64,000 bases of DNA from Planococcus shenhongbingii (GTDB taxonomy: Bacteria; Bacillota; Bacilli; Bacillales_A; Planococcaceae), in NCBI RefSeq assembly GCF_030413635.1, contig NZ_CP129235.1, positions 248,001 through 312,000 on the forward strand, in the 5' to 3' direction. The translations under genes and the position numbers were made by a program. Positions 1 through 8,782 of this stretch are shown piece after piece. Below the pieces are notes generated by a model. It was not told where the DNA came from and did not search any database. It saw nothing but the letters and a program-made list of their open reading frames with translations. The stretch's first letter is position 1, and each line of letters starts with the position of its first letter.

Positions 1-965
<965 letters not shown>

Positions 966-1008
966 TTCTATTCCCCCTATAGTAAGAGTTTCTTTAAATC
1001 ATGAAGTT

Positions 1009-1037
1009 ATTATACTACAATTAGTTACTAATAGTAA
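1009..1037 (-). promoter_or_regulatory. ribA promoter with a palindrome over the -35 region
   Basis: Read on the minus strand, TTACTA (1032-1037), a 17-base spacer and a perfect -10 TATAAT (1009-1014) form a likely sigma-A promoter for ribA-ribD. The -35 forms half of the perfect palindrome TTACTA-A-TAGTAA (1025-1037), a natural place for an operator. The regulator is unknown. Confidence 0.5.
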
Positions 1038-1085
1038 GTGATTAGTTTGCAAGATATTCGAATATAAAAACCATTATCCATTAAA

Positions 1086-1100
1086 CAATAATTATTATCA
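1086..1100. promoter_or_regulatory. Fur-like box between ribA and ferritin
   Basis: CAATAATTATTATCA matches the Fur 7-1-7 consensus TGATAATNATTATCA at 12 of 14 defined positions; it fits PerR slightly less well. It is about 70 bases from both divergent core promoters, and the spacer is AT-rich, so chance resemblance is possible. Confidence 0.4.
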
Positions 1101-1169
1101 ATTAAACGTAGAGACTTTGAGAGCTTAATGATTTTAATTCTCAACTAATTATTAGTATTCTCATGTGTT

Positions 1170-1198
1170 TTGCATTTAAAATACGGGTATGGTATAGT
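1170..1198 (+). promoter_or_regulatory. Sigma-A promoter of the ferritin gene
   Basis: TTGCAT (1170-1175), a 17-base spacer and TATAGT (1193-1198). The predicted transcript start (about 1205) abuts the PerR-like box at 1206-1220, the geometry expected for repression. Confidence 0.65.
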
Positions 1199-1205
1199 AT
1201 CTACA

Positions 1206-1220
1206 TTAGAATGATTATAA
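1206..1220. promoter_or_regulatory. PerR-like box at the ferritin transcript start
   Basis: TTAGAATGATTATAA matches the PerR consensus TTATAATNATTATAA at 13 of 14 defined positions. It lies directly downstream of the -10, where bound PerR would block initiation. PerR control of iron-storage proteins is known in Bacillales, so ferritin is probably derepressed by peroxide or low metal. Confidence 0.65.
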
Positions 1221-1240
1221 ATAAGAAAGTGGAGGGATTT

Positions 1241-1741
1241 ATGATGTTGCCACCAAAACTCACTTTGGCATTAAATGATCAATTCAATAATGAATTACAA
1301 GCGGCTCATTCGTATACCGCAATGGCGGCGTATTTTTCGAAAAAAGGATATCACGGATTTGCCAATTTTTATTTAGTGCAATCAAGAGAAGAACATGAAC
1401 ACGCCATGAAATTTTATGATTACTTAGTGACGATGGATGAAAAACCGGTATTGCAGGCATTAACAGAACCGAAAAATGATTACGTCAATGCCATGGATGT
1501 TCTGCACAGTTCACTGGCCCAGGAAAAAGACGTGACCAGCAATATTTATGCATTGGTGACGTTGGCTGACGAACTGCAGGAACATTCAACTTTGTCGTTC
1601 CTGGACTGGTTTATTGAAGAACAAATGGAAGAAGAAAAAATGTTCCGTGACATCATCACCCGTATGACCCATATCGAAGAAGGCGGAGAATACTTCTTGA
1701 AAATGAATGATGACTTTGCAGCACGCAGACTGGAAGAATGA
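1241..1741 (+). CDS. ftnA: Non-heme ferritin
   Basis: A 166-residue bacterial ferritin, a four-helix protein that oxidises Fe(II) and stores iron in a 24-subunit shell. The ferroxidase ligands are visible: Glu in FNNELQAAHSY, Glu and His in QSREEHEHAMKFYDY, and the acidic LADELQEHSTLSFLDWFIEEQMEE stretch of helices C and D (read as three shorter motifs: LADELQEHS, FLDWFIEEQ, MEEEKMF). GGAGGG at 1231-1236 places the start at the ATG at 1241 or the adjacent one at 1244; an upstream in-frame ATG at 1163 lies before the promoter and is not used. The gene is probably monocistronic, with a PerR-type box at the promoter and a terminator behind it. Confidence 0.9.
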   Translation: MMLPPKLTLALNDQFNNELQAAHSYTAMAAYFSKKGYHGFANFYLVQSREEHEHAMKFYDYLVTMDEKPVLQALTEPKNDYVNAMDVLHSSLAQEKDVTSNIYALVTLADELQEHSTLSFLDWFIEEQMEEEKMFRDIITRMTHIEEGGEYFLKMNDDFAARRLEE

Positions 1742-1749
1742 TTAGTTTA

Positions 1750-1786
1750 AAACAGCACACGGCTGACTGTGTGCTGTTTTATTTTT
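1750..1786 (+). terminator. Terminator after ferritin
   Basis: An 11-bp stem (AAACAGCACAC with GTGTGCTGTTT), an 8-base loop, then TATTTTT. Confidence 0.8.
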
Positions 1787-1801
1787 AAGGAAGTGAATGG
1801 C

Positions 1802-2533
1802 ATGACCATCCCGTACAAACCAGCTATCCATTTTAATGATGTACATTATTCGGTTGGCGATATACATATATTAAAAGGGATTACTGGATCTTTTCCCGAA
1901 AGTAAAATCACCACTTTGGTAGGGCCGTCAGGGGCGGGCAAGACTACTTTATTGAAATTATGCAATGGCTTATTATCTCCTAAGTCTGGAGAAATTTATA
2001 TAAAAGACAAAGCGATCGAAAATTATGAACCGGTGGAACTGCGCCGGCTTATTGGAATGGCTTTGCAAGGGGCCCCAATGGTGAGCGGAACGGTTTATGA
2101 TAATTTAAACTTGCCGCTGGAGCTGCAGGGAAAAAAGCTGGCAGAAAAAGATGCAGCGGCTTTGTTGCATGATGTTGGTTTAGAAGAACAATTTCTGAAC
2201 CGCAATGTAAAAGAATTGTCCGGCGGCCAGCGCCAGAAAGTTTCAATAGCCCGTACACTTGTAAACAACCCGGAAGTGCTGCTGCTCGATGAAATTACAT
2301 CGTCTTTGGATCGTACTTCTTTAAAGGAAATTGAAGAACTGATTGCAAAAATCAACCAGAAGTATAAGACGACTATTATCTGGATTACACATAATCTCCA
2401 GCAAGCGCTGGAAATCGGCGATTACACATGGGTGATGATGGCCGGAGAAGTGATTGAAACCGGTGAAAGTGAATTGCTGAAAAATCCCGTTAATGACCAA
2501 GTCAAACGCTTCGTTAGGGGGGAAGCGGGATGA
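1802..2533 (+). CDS. fetA: Iron-export ABC transporter ATPase (FetA/YbbL-like)
   Basis: A 243-residue ABC ATPase. Walker A GPSGAGKTT is at residues 41-49, the signature LSGGQ at 139-143, Walker B VLLLDE at 159-164, and the switch His in IWITHN. The partner encoded next is a UPF0014 (FetB) permease, which identifies the pair as FetAB; in E. coli this exports iron and eases iron-dependent oxidative stress. The start is the ATG at 1802 behind AAGGAAGTG; the reading frame is open further upstream but runs into the ferritin terminator. Its stop overlaps the fetB start as ATGA. Its place next to ferritin supports an iron role. Confidence 0.85.
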   Translation: MTIPYKPAIHFNDVHYSVGDIHILKGITGSFPESKITTLVGPSGAGKTTLLKLCNGLLSPKSGEIYIKDKAIENYEPVELRRLIGMALQGAPMVSGTVYDNLNLPLELQGKKLAEKDAAALLHDVGLEEQFLNRNVKELSGGQRQKVSIARTLVNNPEVLLLDEITSSLDRTSLKEIEELIAKINQKYKTTIIWITHNLQQALEIGDYTWVMMAGEVIETGESELLKNPVNDQVKRFVRGEAG

Positions 2534-3279
2534 GTTATTTTACTTTATCGCTGACGCTGATTTTTGTATTGATTCCGCTGGTGCTGTCCAAGACTTTTAA
2601 TCTAGGGCTCGAAAAAGACACGCTGATCGCCACTATTCGTTCTATTATTCAATTGCTGGCAGTCGGTTATGTATTGAAGTTCGTTTTCGATTCCGATAGC
2701 CTTATCTATATTTTCCTGATGGTGACCTTGATGATCGTCGCGGCAACACATAATGCACAGAAAAAAGGAGCGGCCATACAAGGCATTGTTGTAAAGATTG
2801 CAGTCACGTTAGTGCTTGTGGAAGTGCTGACTCAAAGCATTTTAATCGGCTTTAATATTACACCGCCAACCGCCCAGTACATCATCCCGATTAGCGGTAT
2901 GGTCATTGGCAACTCGATGGTGCTGTCTATCCTGTTTCTGAACCGCTTTACTGCAGAAGTAGAAGCAAATCAAGACCAGACGGAACTGATTCTGTCTCTT
3001 GGCGGAACACCGAAACAAGCGATCCATAGACAATTAATTCAGTCGATCAAAGCCAGTATGATTCCTACGATTGAAAGCCAGAAGACCGTTGGGCTCGTCC
3101 AGTTGCCCGGTATGATGAGCGGACAAATCATTGCGGGTGCCGATCCGATTCAAGCGGTACAATTTCAATTATTAATTATGTTCCTGTTGTTGACGACAGC
3201 TGCGGTAACGAGTGTTTTTCTTGGGTTTTTGTCTTACCCGACATTGTTTAACCAACGCATGCAATTCTTAAAAAGCTGA
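2530..3279 (+). CDS. fetB: Iron-export ABC transporter permease (FetB/YbbM, UPF0014)
   Basis: A 249-residue membrane protein with about seven hydrophobic segments. Family signatures include TIRSIIQLLAVGYVL near the N-terminus, PISGMVIGNSM in the middle, ILSLGGTPKQA in the cytoplasmic coupling loop and VGLVQLPGMMSGQI near the end, all typical of UPF0014/FetB. It pairs with the ATPase through a 4-base ATGA overlap. The expected role is energised efflux of iron from the cytoplasm, balancing storage in the neighbouring ferritin. That it exports iron here is inferred from the E. coli homologue. Confidence 0.85.
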   Translation: MSYFTLSLTLIFVLIPLVLSKTFNLGLEKDTLIATIRSIIQLLAVGYVLKFVFDSDSLIYIFLMVTLMIVAATHNAQKKGAAIQGIVVKIAVTLVLVEVLTQSILIGFNITPPTAQYIIPISGMVIGNSMVLSILFLNRFTAEVEANQDQTELILSLGGTPKQAIHRQLIQSIKASMIPTIESQKTVGLVQLPGMMSGQIIAGADPIQAVQFQLLIMFLLLTTAAVTSVFLGFLSYPTLFNQRMQFLKS

Positions 3280-3304
3280 CCTGAATTTCAGGTCAGCTTT
3301 TTTC
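3271..3304 (+). terminator. Terminator after fetB
   Basis: A 14-bp perfect stem (AAAAGCTGACCTGA and its complement) with a 3-base loop and a T run. The fetB stop codon lies inside it. It can also serve the convergent gene that ends at 3311. Confidence 0.8.
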
Positions 3305-3310
3305 GTATCG

Positions 3311-4375
3311 TTAAGAAGGAAAGAAAGTATCAACTTCAAATTTTTCTGACCCAGGCAACTTTTCAAGCAAAGAAGATCCGAATAACAGTGCGGGGCTGGA
3401 ACTGCCGCCGGGAAATTCCCCGGCCATCAAACGGCTGACAGCTTCAAGAGCTCCGTAAACGGTTAAATCGTAAACATTGGCAGTTTGTATCCGGGCTACT
3501 TTGATAATTCCAGCTTTGTTTCGCACTTCTCCCCAAATATAAGCGGGTGAGTTTGCACGGAATATTTCATCCGGTCCGCTTACCCGCCGTTCCACCCAAT
3601 CCTTGAGTAGGTTTTGCAAAAAGGAAGATGCCAGCAGAGGCTGCAGGCCAGCCGTTAATCCGGCTCCAGCAGCAAGCGCTTTAGGAAACGGCACCCATGT
3701 TGAAATATTTGGGATTCCGGTGGTATAAAAAGCGGTTGCCACATCTCCCCACGGAATGCCCATCGCAGAGCGCCGCCCTCTGCCAAAATCGATGGTCCGG
3801 CGCTGGCTGCCGAGCGGCACGGCTGTTAGTTTGCCTGCTTTGCGCTCGGCACTGCCGGAGCCAAGCCCTTGAATCATAGTTTTATAAGTTCCTGGAGAAA
3901 TGCCGGAGTCTGATTCAAAACCAAGAGCAAGGTGGGTGGCATCAGGCATCAGCTCTTTTAGTTTCAGCGCTGTGCAATCTGTTGGAATGATGTCAAAACC
4001 GACGCCTGAACAAAGGACAATTCCGGCTCTTTTCGCCCGGTCATGCTGAGCGTGCGTATGTTCGAATACGGGGATTTCTCCAGTGATGTCCATGTAATGT
4101 GCCTTGGCCGAAAGACAGCCCTCAATCATCAAAGCGCTTGTTTCGCTGAAAGGGCCGGCGCAATGCAGCACGGCATCGATGCCGGATAAGCTGTCTGCAA
4201 TTTTTTCGTCGATTGCAAATACGCGCATCTCAAGATTCAATTCTTCTGCCAGGGGCTTGAGCTTTTGCAGATTTCGTCCGGCAAGTATCGGCTTCATCCC
4301 GCGCTTTACCGCTTCGCGTGCAATTAGTTCGCCAGTATAACCGTAAGCTCCATAAAGCAGCCAATTTTTCTTCAT
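3311..4375 (-). CDS. Saccharopine dehydrogenase family / trans-acting enoyl reductase-like protein
   Basis: A 354-residue NAD(P)-binding protein. The N-terminus LLYGAYGYTGELIAREA is the family's Rossmann signature (GAxGYTG), followed by LAGRNLQKL and HCAGPFSETS and then HYMDITGE, the hallmarks of saccharopine dehydrogenase-like and mycobacterial trans-acting enoyl reductase proteins. The biological substrate is unknown. The start is the second ATG (4375), with TCCTCCTT on the plus strand giving AAGGAGGA 8 bases upstream; the first ATG at 4402 lies before that site. It is alone on its strand and converges with fetB. Confidence 0.75.
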   Translation of the reverse strand: MKKNWLLYGAYGYTGELIAREAVKRGMKPILAGRNLQKLKPLAEELNLEMRVFAIDEKIADSLSGIDAVLHCAGPFSETSALMIEGCLSAKAHYMDITGEIPVFEHTHAQHDRAKRAGIVLCSGVGFDIIPTDCTALKLKELMPDATHLALGFESDSGISPGTYKTMIQGLGSGSAERKAGKLTAVPLGSQRRTIDFGRGRRSAMGIPWGDVATAFYTTGIPNISTWVPFPKALAAGAGLTAGLQPLLASSFLQNLLKDWVERRVSGPDEIFRANSPAYIWGEVRNKAGIIKVARIQTANVYDLTVYGALEAVSRLMAGEFPGGSSSPALLFGSSLLEKLPGSEKFEVDTFFPS

Positions 4376-4753
4376 CCAATTTTTCCTCCTTGAGCCTTTC
4401 ATTTCGCGGAGTTTATAAAATTCTCCGGACAGGCAAATTTGTGTCTTAAAAGATGTTCTCCCTTTATTAAGTTGATTTATATAAGAGGAATTAATAATTT
4501 ATAGCAGTAGTTGTTCCGCCAAACAGCAACGCTCTTTCATGTTTCGAAGTTAGCGCAGCGATGATCAGACAGAAACAATACGGTTTTCTTCGTTGTTTGG
4601 CTCCATAAATTAGACTTGAATAATGATATCGTATTAGTGAATATAGTGGCATTTCTCCAGTGGAATTGCGAGCTTTTCGCCTAATGTTTCTTAAGAAACA
4701 AAAAGGGGCATGCTAATGATAAAAAGCGGCGTTTTTCAAAAGGAGGCGTACCG
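4376..4753. other. Intergenic stretch with a short dispersed repeat
   Basis: No gene is seen. It holds the divergent upstream regions of the saccharopine-dehydrogenase-like gene and ispA, and the short repeat at 4515-4606 described separately. AT-rich sequence follows the repeat, and AAGGAGG just before 4754 is the ispA ribosome site. Confidence 0.6.
4515..4606. repeat. Short dispersed repeat, small copy
   Basis: A segment of about 90 bases whose ends carry inverted GCCAAACA motifs (4518-4525 and the complement near 4594-4602). Bases 4526-4563 match the complement of 35397-35434 with two mismatches in 38. The ends also resemble those of the larger copy at 35254-35566. It looks like an internally shortened member of the same intergenic repeat family. 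Confidence 0.6.
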
Positions 4754-5752
4754 ATGGATAATGTTCATTTAATTCCTTACCGTGTTGAAGAAATCACCAT
4801 TGCGGCTGCGCAGATTCCACAAGGAGTGCAAATGATTCAAGCGCCAGCTGTCTGGGAGCAGGCAAGGCATGGCAGAGGCAATGTGCTTGCCATTTTAGAT
4901 ACCGGCTGCCAGCGCGATCATCCGGATTTGCAGGGCCAGATTATTGATGGCAGAAACTTTACACCGGATTATCGCGGCGACACAGCGAATTTTGAAGACA
5001 ATCATGGCCATGGCACTCATGTTGCTGGGACCGCTGCGGCATCTTTACGGCAGGAAGGCGGTATCGCTGGAGTTGCACCTGGAGCAAAGCTGTTGGTTTT
5101 AAAAGTATTAAACAGCGAAGGAAGCGGAGATTATGCAGGGATTATCAACGGCATCAATTATGCAATCGATTGGGAGGGGCCGAATGGAGAAAAGACAAGC
5201 GTGATTTCCATGTCGCTAGGAGGGCCGGAAGATGTTGCGGAACTCCACAGAGCTGTGAAGCGGGCGGTTGATTCGGGAATCCCGATTGTATGCGCAGCAG
5301 GCAACGAAGGAGACAATAGTCCGGCGACGGATGAATATGCCTATCCGGGTGCGTACCCAGAAGTGATTCAAGTAGGAGCAGTCGACTTTAACCGCAAAAT
5401 TGCTTCCTTCAGCAACTCCAACGATGAAATCGATCTAGTTGCGCCTGGCGTTCGTATTTATTCCACGTTTCTGGGCGGCAAGTATGCCACGCTGTCAGGC
5501 ACATCGATGGCTACCCCTCATGTGACAGGCGCCTTGGCTTTGATTAAAAATATAGCAGAAGAAGAGTTTGCCAGAAAACTGACGGAAGCCGAACTTTACG
5601 CTCAGCTTGTGCGCCGGACGATTCCGCTTGGCTATCCGAAAACAGCCGAAGGAAATGGGCTGCTTGCTTTGGATGCGCTGGAAAAATTTGAGCAGCTGTT
5701 TAAACAAGTGAACTCATCTAACATTCGGGCAGACCAGAAAAACAGCGGCTGA
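4754..5752 (+). CDS. ispA: Intracellular subtilisin-like serine protease (IspA type)
   Basis: A 332-residue S8 protease with the triad Asp49 (LAILDTGC), His86 (HGHGTHVAGT) and Ser251 (GTSMATPHV), and oxyanion Asn184 (AAGNEG). It has no signal peptide. The short N-terminal extension carries LIPY at residues 6-9, the motif that in Bacillus IspA blocks the active site until it is removed. The length is close to that of B. subtilis IspA, the main cytosolic protease of stationary phase. AAGGAGG precedes the ATG. A terminator follows, so it is probably monocistronic. Confidence 0.92.
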   Translation: MDNVHLIPYRVEEITIAAAQIPQGVQMIQAPAVWEQARHGRGNVLAILDTGCQRDHPDLQGQIIDGRNFTPDYRGDTANFEDNHGHGTHVAGTAAASLRQEGGIAGVAPGAKLLVLKVLNSEGSGDYAGIINGINYAIDWEGPNGEKTSVISMSLGGPEDVAELHRAVKRAVDSGIPIVCAAGNEGDNSPATDEYAYPGAYPEVIQVGAVDFNRKIASFSNSNDEIDLVAPGVRIYSTFLGGKYATLSGTSMATPHVTGALALIKNIAEEEFARKLTEAELYAQLVRRTIPLGYPKTAEGNGLLALDALEKFEQLFKQVNSSNIRADQKNSG

Positions 5753-5844
5753 TGGTTCCGTTTTTCACTTGTATAGGGTTTGGAGGCTGTGAGCCGCACT
5801 AAGAAAGAACAGCTAGTCCTCTCTTTGGCATTGGGCTTAAAAAA

Positions 5845-5880
5845 GCTTGGTCTCTTCTATATGAGAGATCAAGTTTTTAT
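5845..5880 (+). terminator. Terminator after ispA
   Basis: Stem GCTTGGTCTCT paired with AGAGATCAAG (one G-U pair), followed by TTTTTAT. Confidence 0.65.
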
Positions 5881-5950
5881 TGTGTCAGGAGATTTCGGGA
5901 GAATACCGCCCAGAATCTGGGACTTTATACCACTTAATGGTTGTTCTGTA

Positions 5951-5979
5951 TTGACGCTCCTTTGCTTAAATGATTTAAT
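5951..5979 (+). promoter_or_regulatory. Promoter of the DUF485-symporter operon
   Basis: TTGACG (5951-5956), a 17-base spacer and TTTAAT (5974-5979): a good sigma-A match about 45 bases before the start codon. Confidence 0.6.
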
Positions 5980-6023
5980 TGTTTTTAGATTCAGAAAAAT
6001 AAAACTTCAAAGGGGTGTTGAAT

Positions 6024-6440
6024 TTGGCAAAGACGATAGCAGGAAGTGAAGACCGCATTGCTCAGTCGAAAGGAAAGACTCAGACAAAAGACGGGAAAGC
6101 TTCTTCAAAAGCAAGGGAGGAAGGGCATATCCCGGATTTTGAAGAAATCGAATCATCAGCAGGTTTCAAAGATTTGATGAAGAAGAAAAAAGCTTTTCTT
6201 ATTCCAACCACTATATTGTTCTTAGGACTATATCTATTATTTAATATTATTATTTCATATACCAATCTCCTGGATGCCAAGTTTATCGGCGATATTTCTT
6301 GGGTGTGGGTATTTGCCTTTGGATTATTTGCTATGACCTGGATTCTTGTAACCGTATACATGAAGAGAGCGGCCAAGTTTGATGAAATGGCTTGGGAAAC
6401 GTTAAAAGAATTCAATTATGACAAGGAGGAAAATCGATGA
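6024..6440 (+). CDS. DUF485 membrane protein, symporter partner
   Basis: A 138-residue protein with a charged, Lys/Glu-rich N-terminal half and two hydrophobic segments (roughly residues 65-85 and 95-115), the pattern of DUF485 proteins (YjcH-like) encoded next to acetate symporters. The start is chosen at the TTG at 6024 because AAAGGGGTG (6010-6017) stands at the proper distance; GTG 6015 lies within that site and TTG 6018 is too close. Its stop overlaps the start of the symporter as ATGA, implying coupled translation. The molecular role of DUF485 proteins is not established. Confidence 0.75.
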   Translation: MAKTIAGSEDRIAQSKGKTQTKDGKASSKAREEGHIPDFEEIESSAGFKDLMKKKKAFLIPTTILFLGLYLLFNIIISYTNLLDAKFIGDISWVWVFAFGLFAMTWILVTVYMKRAAKFDEMAWETLKEFNYDKEENR

Positions 6441-7972
6441 ATGCTACAGTAATCATTATCTTTTTAATCATCGTGGGCATGACCCTTGTCATTACTTACT
6501 TTGCCGCAAAGCGAACCAACACTACCAGCGACTTTTATACGGCAGGCGGCGGCTTGACGGGCTGGCAAAACGGAATGGCGATTGCAGGGGATTATTTGTC
6601 AGCTGCCTCATTTCTGGGGATTGCCGGATCTATTGCATTGTTCGGTTTTGACGGATTCCTGTTTTCCATCGGTTATCTAGTTGCTTATTTAGTTGTTTTG
6701 TTCGTTGTGGCAGAGCCACTTCGAAACCTTGGAAAATTTACTTTGGCGGATATGATCAATGCGCGTTTTAATGCCAAGAAAGTACGCGGCGCTGCTGCAT
6801 TAAGTTCAATTACCATTGTTATTTTCTATATGATCGCCCAACTTGTAGGGGCCGGTGCACTTATTCAATTGCTGTTTGGAATCGATTATTTATGGGCGGT
6901 CCTGCTCGTTGGTATTATGATGACAATCTATGTCCTTTTCGGAGGTATGACAGCTACAAGCTGGGTTCAAATTATTAAAGCCGTCCTTTTGATGGTTGGT
7001 ACGGTCATCCTGTCGTTCTTGGTGCTGCAGCGCTTCGACTTCAGTATCCTGGAAATGTTTGCTCAAGTGAAAACGGCAACTCCGCATGGAGAAGCTTTCT
7101 TAAATCCTGGAGTAAAATACAAAATTCCGTTAGACACGATTTCGCTAATGCTGGCTTTGGTGCTTGGTACAGCAGGCTTGCCGCATATCCTAATGCGCTT
7201 CTTTACCGTTAGGGATGCGAAAACTGCCAGAAGTTCCGTTATGTGGGCAACTTGGATTGTCGGAATCTTCTACGTTATGACGATTTTCCTTGGATTCGGT
7301 GCTGCTGCTTTTGTAGGGTCAGAAAAGATCATCAGCACAAATGCTGCCGGAAATATGGCGGCACCGCTGCTGGCCCAAGCATTAGGCGGAGACATTTTGA
7401 TGTCCTTTATTTCAGCGGTTGCATTTGCTACCATCTTAGCGGTTGTAGCCGGGTTGGTACTATCGGGTGCTTCAGCATTTGCTCACGATATTTACGGCCA
7501 GATTATTAAAAAAGGAAAAGCGACCGAGCGCCAGCAAATGCTGGCTGCCCGCTATGCATCTGTTGGAGTGGCGGTTTTATCCATTTTGCTAGCGATTTTT
7601 GCGCAAAGCTTGAATGTAGCGTTTTTAGTTTCATTGGCATTTTGTATTGCAGCAAGCGCAAACTTGCCGGTTATTGTCTACACAATTTTCTGGAAAAAAT
7701 TCAATACTACTGGAGCTGTTTCTGCCATCTTAACAGGCTTGATTTCAGCGCTGGTTCTAGTATCAATCAGCCCGAGCGTTATGAATCCGGAAGCGGGAGC
7801 TGCGATTTTGACCGGCAACCCGATCTTCCCATTGACGAATCCGGCTATTGTCTCAATCCCGCTTGGCTTTATCGGCGGCTTGGTCGGCACGCTTGTCTCT
7901 AAAGAAAGCGACCTCAAGAGATTTGCAGAAGTTAAAGTCCGTGCCAATACAGGCGGCTTTAGACAGCTTTAA
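6437..7972 (+). CDS. actP: Sodium:solute symporter, acetate/cation type (ActP-like)
   Basis: A 511-residue SSS-family transporter with about 13 membrane segments. It starts with the typical FLIIVGMTLVITYFAAKR helix, then TTSDFYTAGGG and GLTGWQNGMAIAGDYLSAAS, then ADMINARFN and GTAGLPHILMRFFTV, all strongly like ActP and other monocarboxylate/acetate symporters. The DUF485 partner encoded upstream fits this subfamily. The substrate is inferred; acetate, pyruvate or another short monocarboxylate is possible. A bidirectional terminator separates it from the next, convergent gene. Confidence 0.82.
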   Translation: MNATVIIIFLIIVGMTLVITYFAAKRTNTTSDFYTAGGGLTGWQNGMAIAGDYLSAASFLGIAGSIALFGFDGFLFSIGYLVAYLVVLFVVAEPLRNLGKFTLADMINARFNAKKVRGAAALSSITIVIFYMIAQLVGAGALIQLLFGIDYLWAVLLVGIMMTIYVLFGGMTATSWVQIIKAVLLMVGTVILSFLVLQRFDFSILEMFAQVKTATPHGEAFLNPGVKYKIPLDTISLMLALVLGTAGLPHILMRFFTVRDAKTARSSVMWATWIVGIFYVMTIFLGFGAAAFVGSEKIISTNAAGNMAAPLLAQALGGDILMSFISAVAFATILAVVAGLVLSGASAFAHDIYGQIIKKGKATERQQMLAARYASVGVAVLSILLAIFAQSLNVAFLVSLAFCIAASANLPVIVYTIFWKKFNTTGAVSAILTGLISALVLVSISPSVMNPEAGAAILTGNPIFPLTNPAIVSIPLGFIGGLVGTLVSKESDLKRFAEVKVRANTGGFRQL

Positions 7973-7975
7973 TAA

Positions 7976-8020
7976 AAACAAGCCGGTTTCCTGTTAATCC
8001 AGGAAGCCGGCTTGTTTATT
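7976..8020. terminator. Bidirectional terminator between the symporter and the hydrolase
   Basis: An 18-bp stem, AAACAAGCCGGTTTCCTG with its complement and one G-T pair, with T runs on both sides. The loop contains the stop codon of the minus-strand gene. Confidence 0.8.
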
Positions 8021-8782
8021 TTTTTGCAGAAAATTATGGACAATTTCATTAAATTCCGGAAATTTCTTTGGGGGCACTTCATGGGATATCCCTTTGACAT
8101 AGATAACTTCGACGTTGCGAGCCGCTTTGAGATAAGGTTTGCGATGGCGATGCATCGTCTTTTCCAAATCGCCGTATATGAGTAGAATCGGCATAGTCAA
8201 ACGATGGAGGAAAGGCGTGGCATTGTAATGCAACCCGGCTTTGCAGTATTCATATACTTTCTCACCATCCGCTTTTTTGGCATAATCAAAAAGTTCTTGT
8301 TCATCCCTTTTAAAGTATTTATGAGTTTTTGCCTGCATTTTAGCGACTGTCGGAATTCGACGAAGTTTCGCCATCACCATTCCAAAATAAACTTTGCTTT
8401 TTAAGCTCAGGTGATCGACTTTTGGATAGCCTCCGGACAAAATCAAGGCAGAGGTATGCTCCGGATAAAGCAAAGCGAATTCCTGGGCAATCGTCCCGCC
8501 ATTGGAAAATCCGCAAATCACCGCTTTGGAGATGCCGATTTTATCTAACAACTTCTTTAAATCATTAGCTAAAAGATCAATCGACAGCGACGTATTTCCA
8601 CGTGAACTTTGGCCATGGCCCCGAAGGTCATAAAAAATGGTTTGCCAGGAATGTGCCAGTTTTTCCTGGTGTTTAAAAACTTTATAACCCAGCACAGGCG
8701 GATGGATGAAAACAATGGGCACTCCTTCGCCTTCTACACGGTAGTACAAGGACACTGAGTCTTCAATTGTGGCATATGGCAT
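7994..8782 (-). CDS. Alpha/beta hydrolase
   Basis: A 262-residue alpha/beta-hydrolase. After a strand reading VPIVFIHPPVLG come YDLRGHGQS, the nucleophile elbow GFSNGG (Ser), ILLIYGDLEKTM (Asp) and KGISHEVP (His), a complete triad. Sequence and size fit lactonase/esterase-like hydrolases of the haloperoxidase group; the substrate is unknown. The start is the ATG at 8782 (MPYATIEDS): ACGGAGCC lies upstream, and a TATAAT at about 8797 would fall inside the longer reading frame that begins at 8821. It is alone on its strand. Confidence 0.75.
   Translation of the reverse strand: MPYATIEDSVSLYYRVEGEGVPIVFIHPPVLGYKVFKHQEKLAHSWQTIFYDLRGHGQSSRGNTSLSIDLLANDLKKLLDKIGISKAVICGFSNGGTIAQEFALLYPEHTSALILSGGYPKVDHLSLKSKVYFGMVMAKLRRIPTVAKMQAKTHKYFKRDEQELFDYAKKADGEKVYEYCKAGLHYNATPFLHRLTMPILLIYGDLEKTMHRHRKPYLKAARNVEVIYVKGISHEVPPKKFPEFNEIVHNFLQKNKQAGFLD

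Noticed and set aside
5780..6049. 89-codon frame between ispA and the DUF485 gene
   Set aside because: It runs through the ispA terminator and the next promoter; the composition is not protein-like and it lacks a ribosome site.
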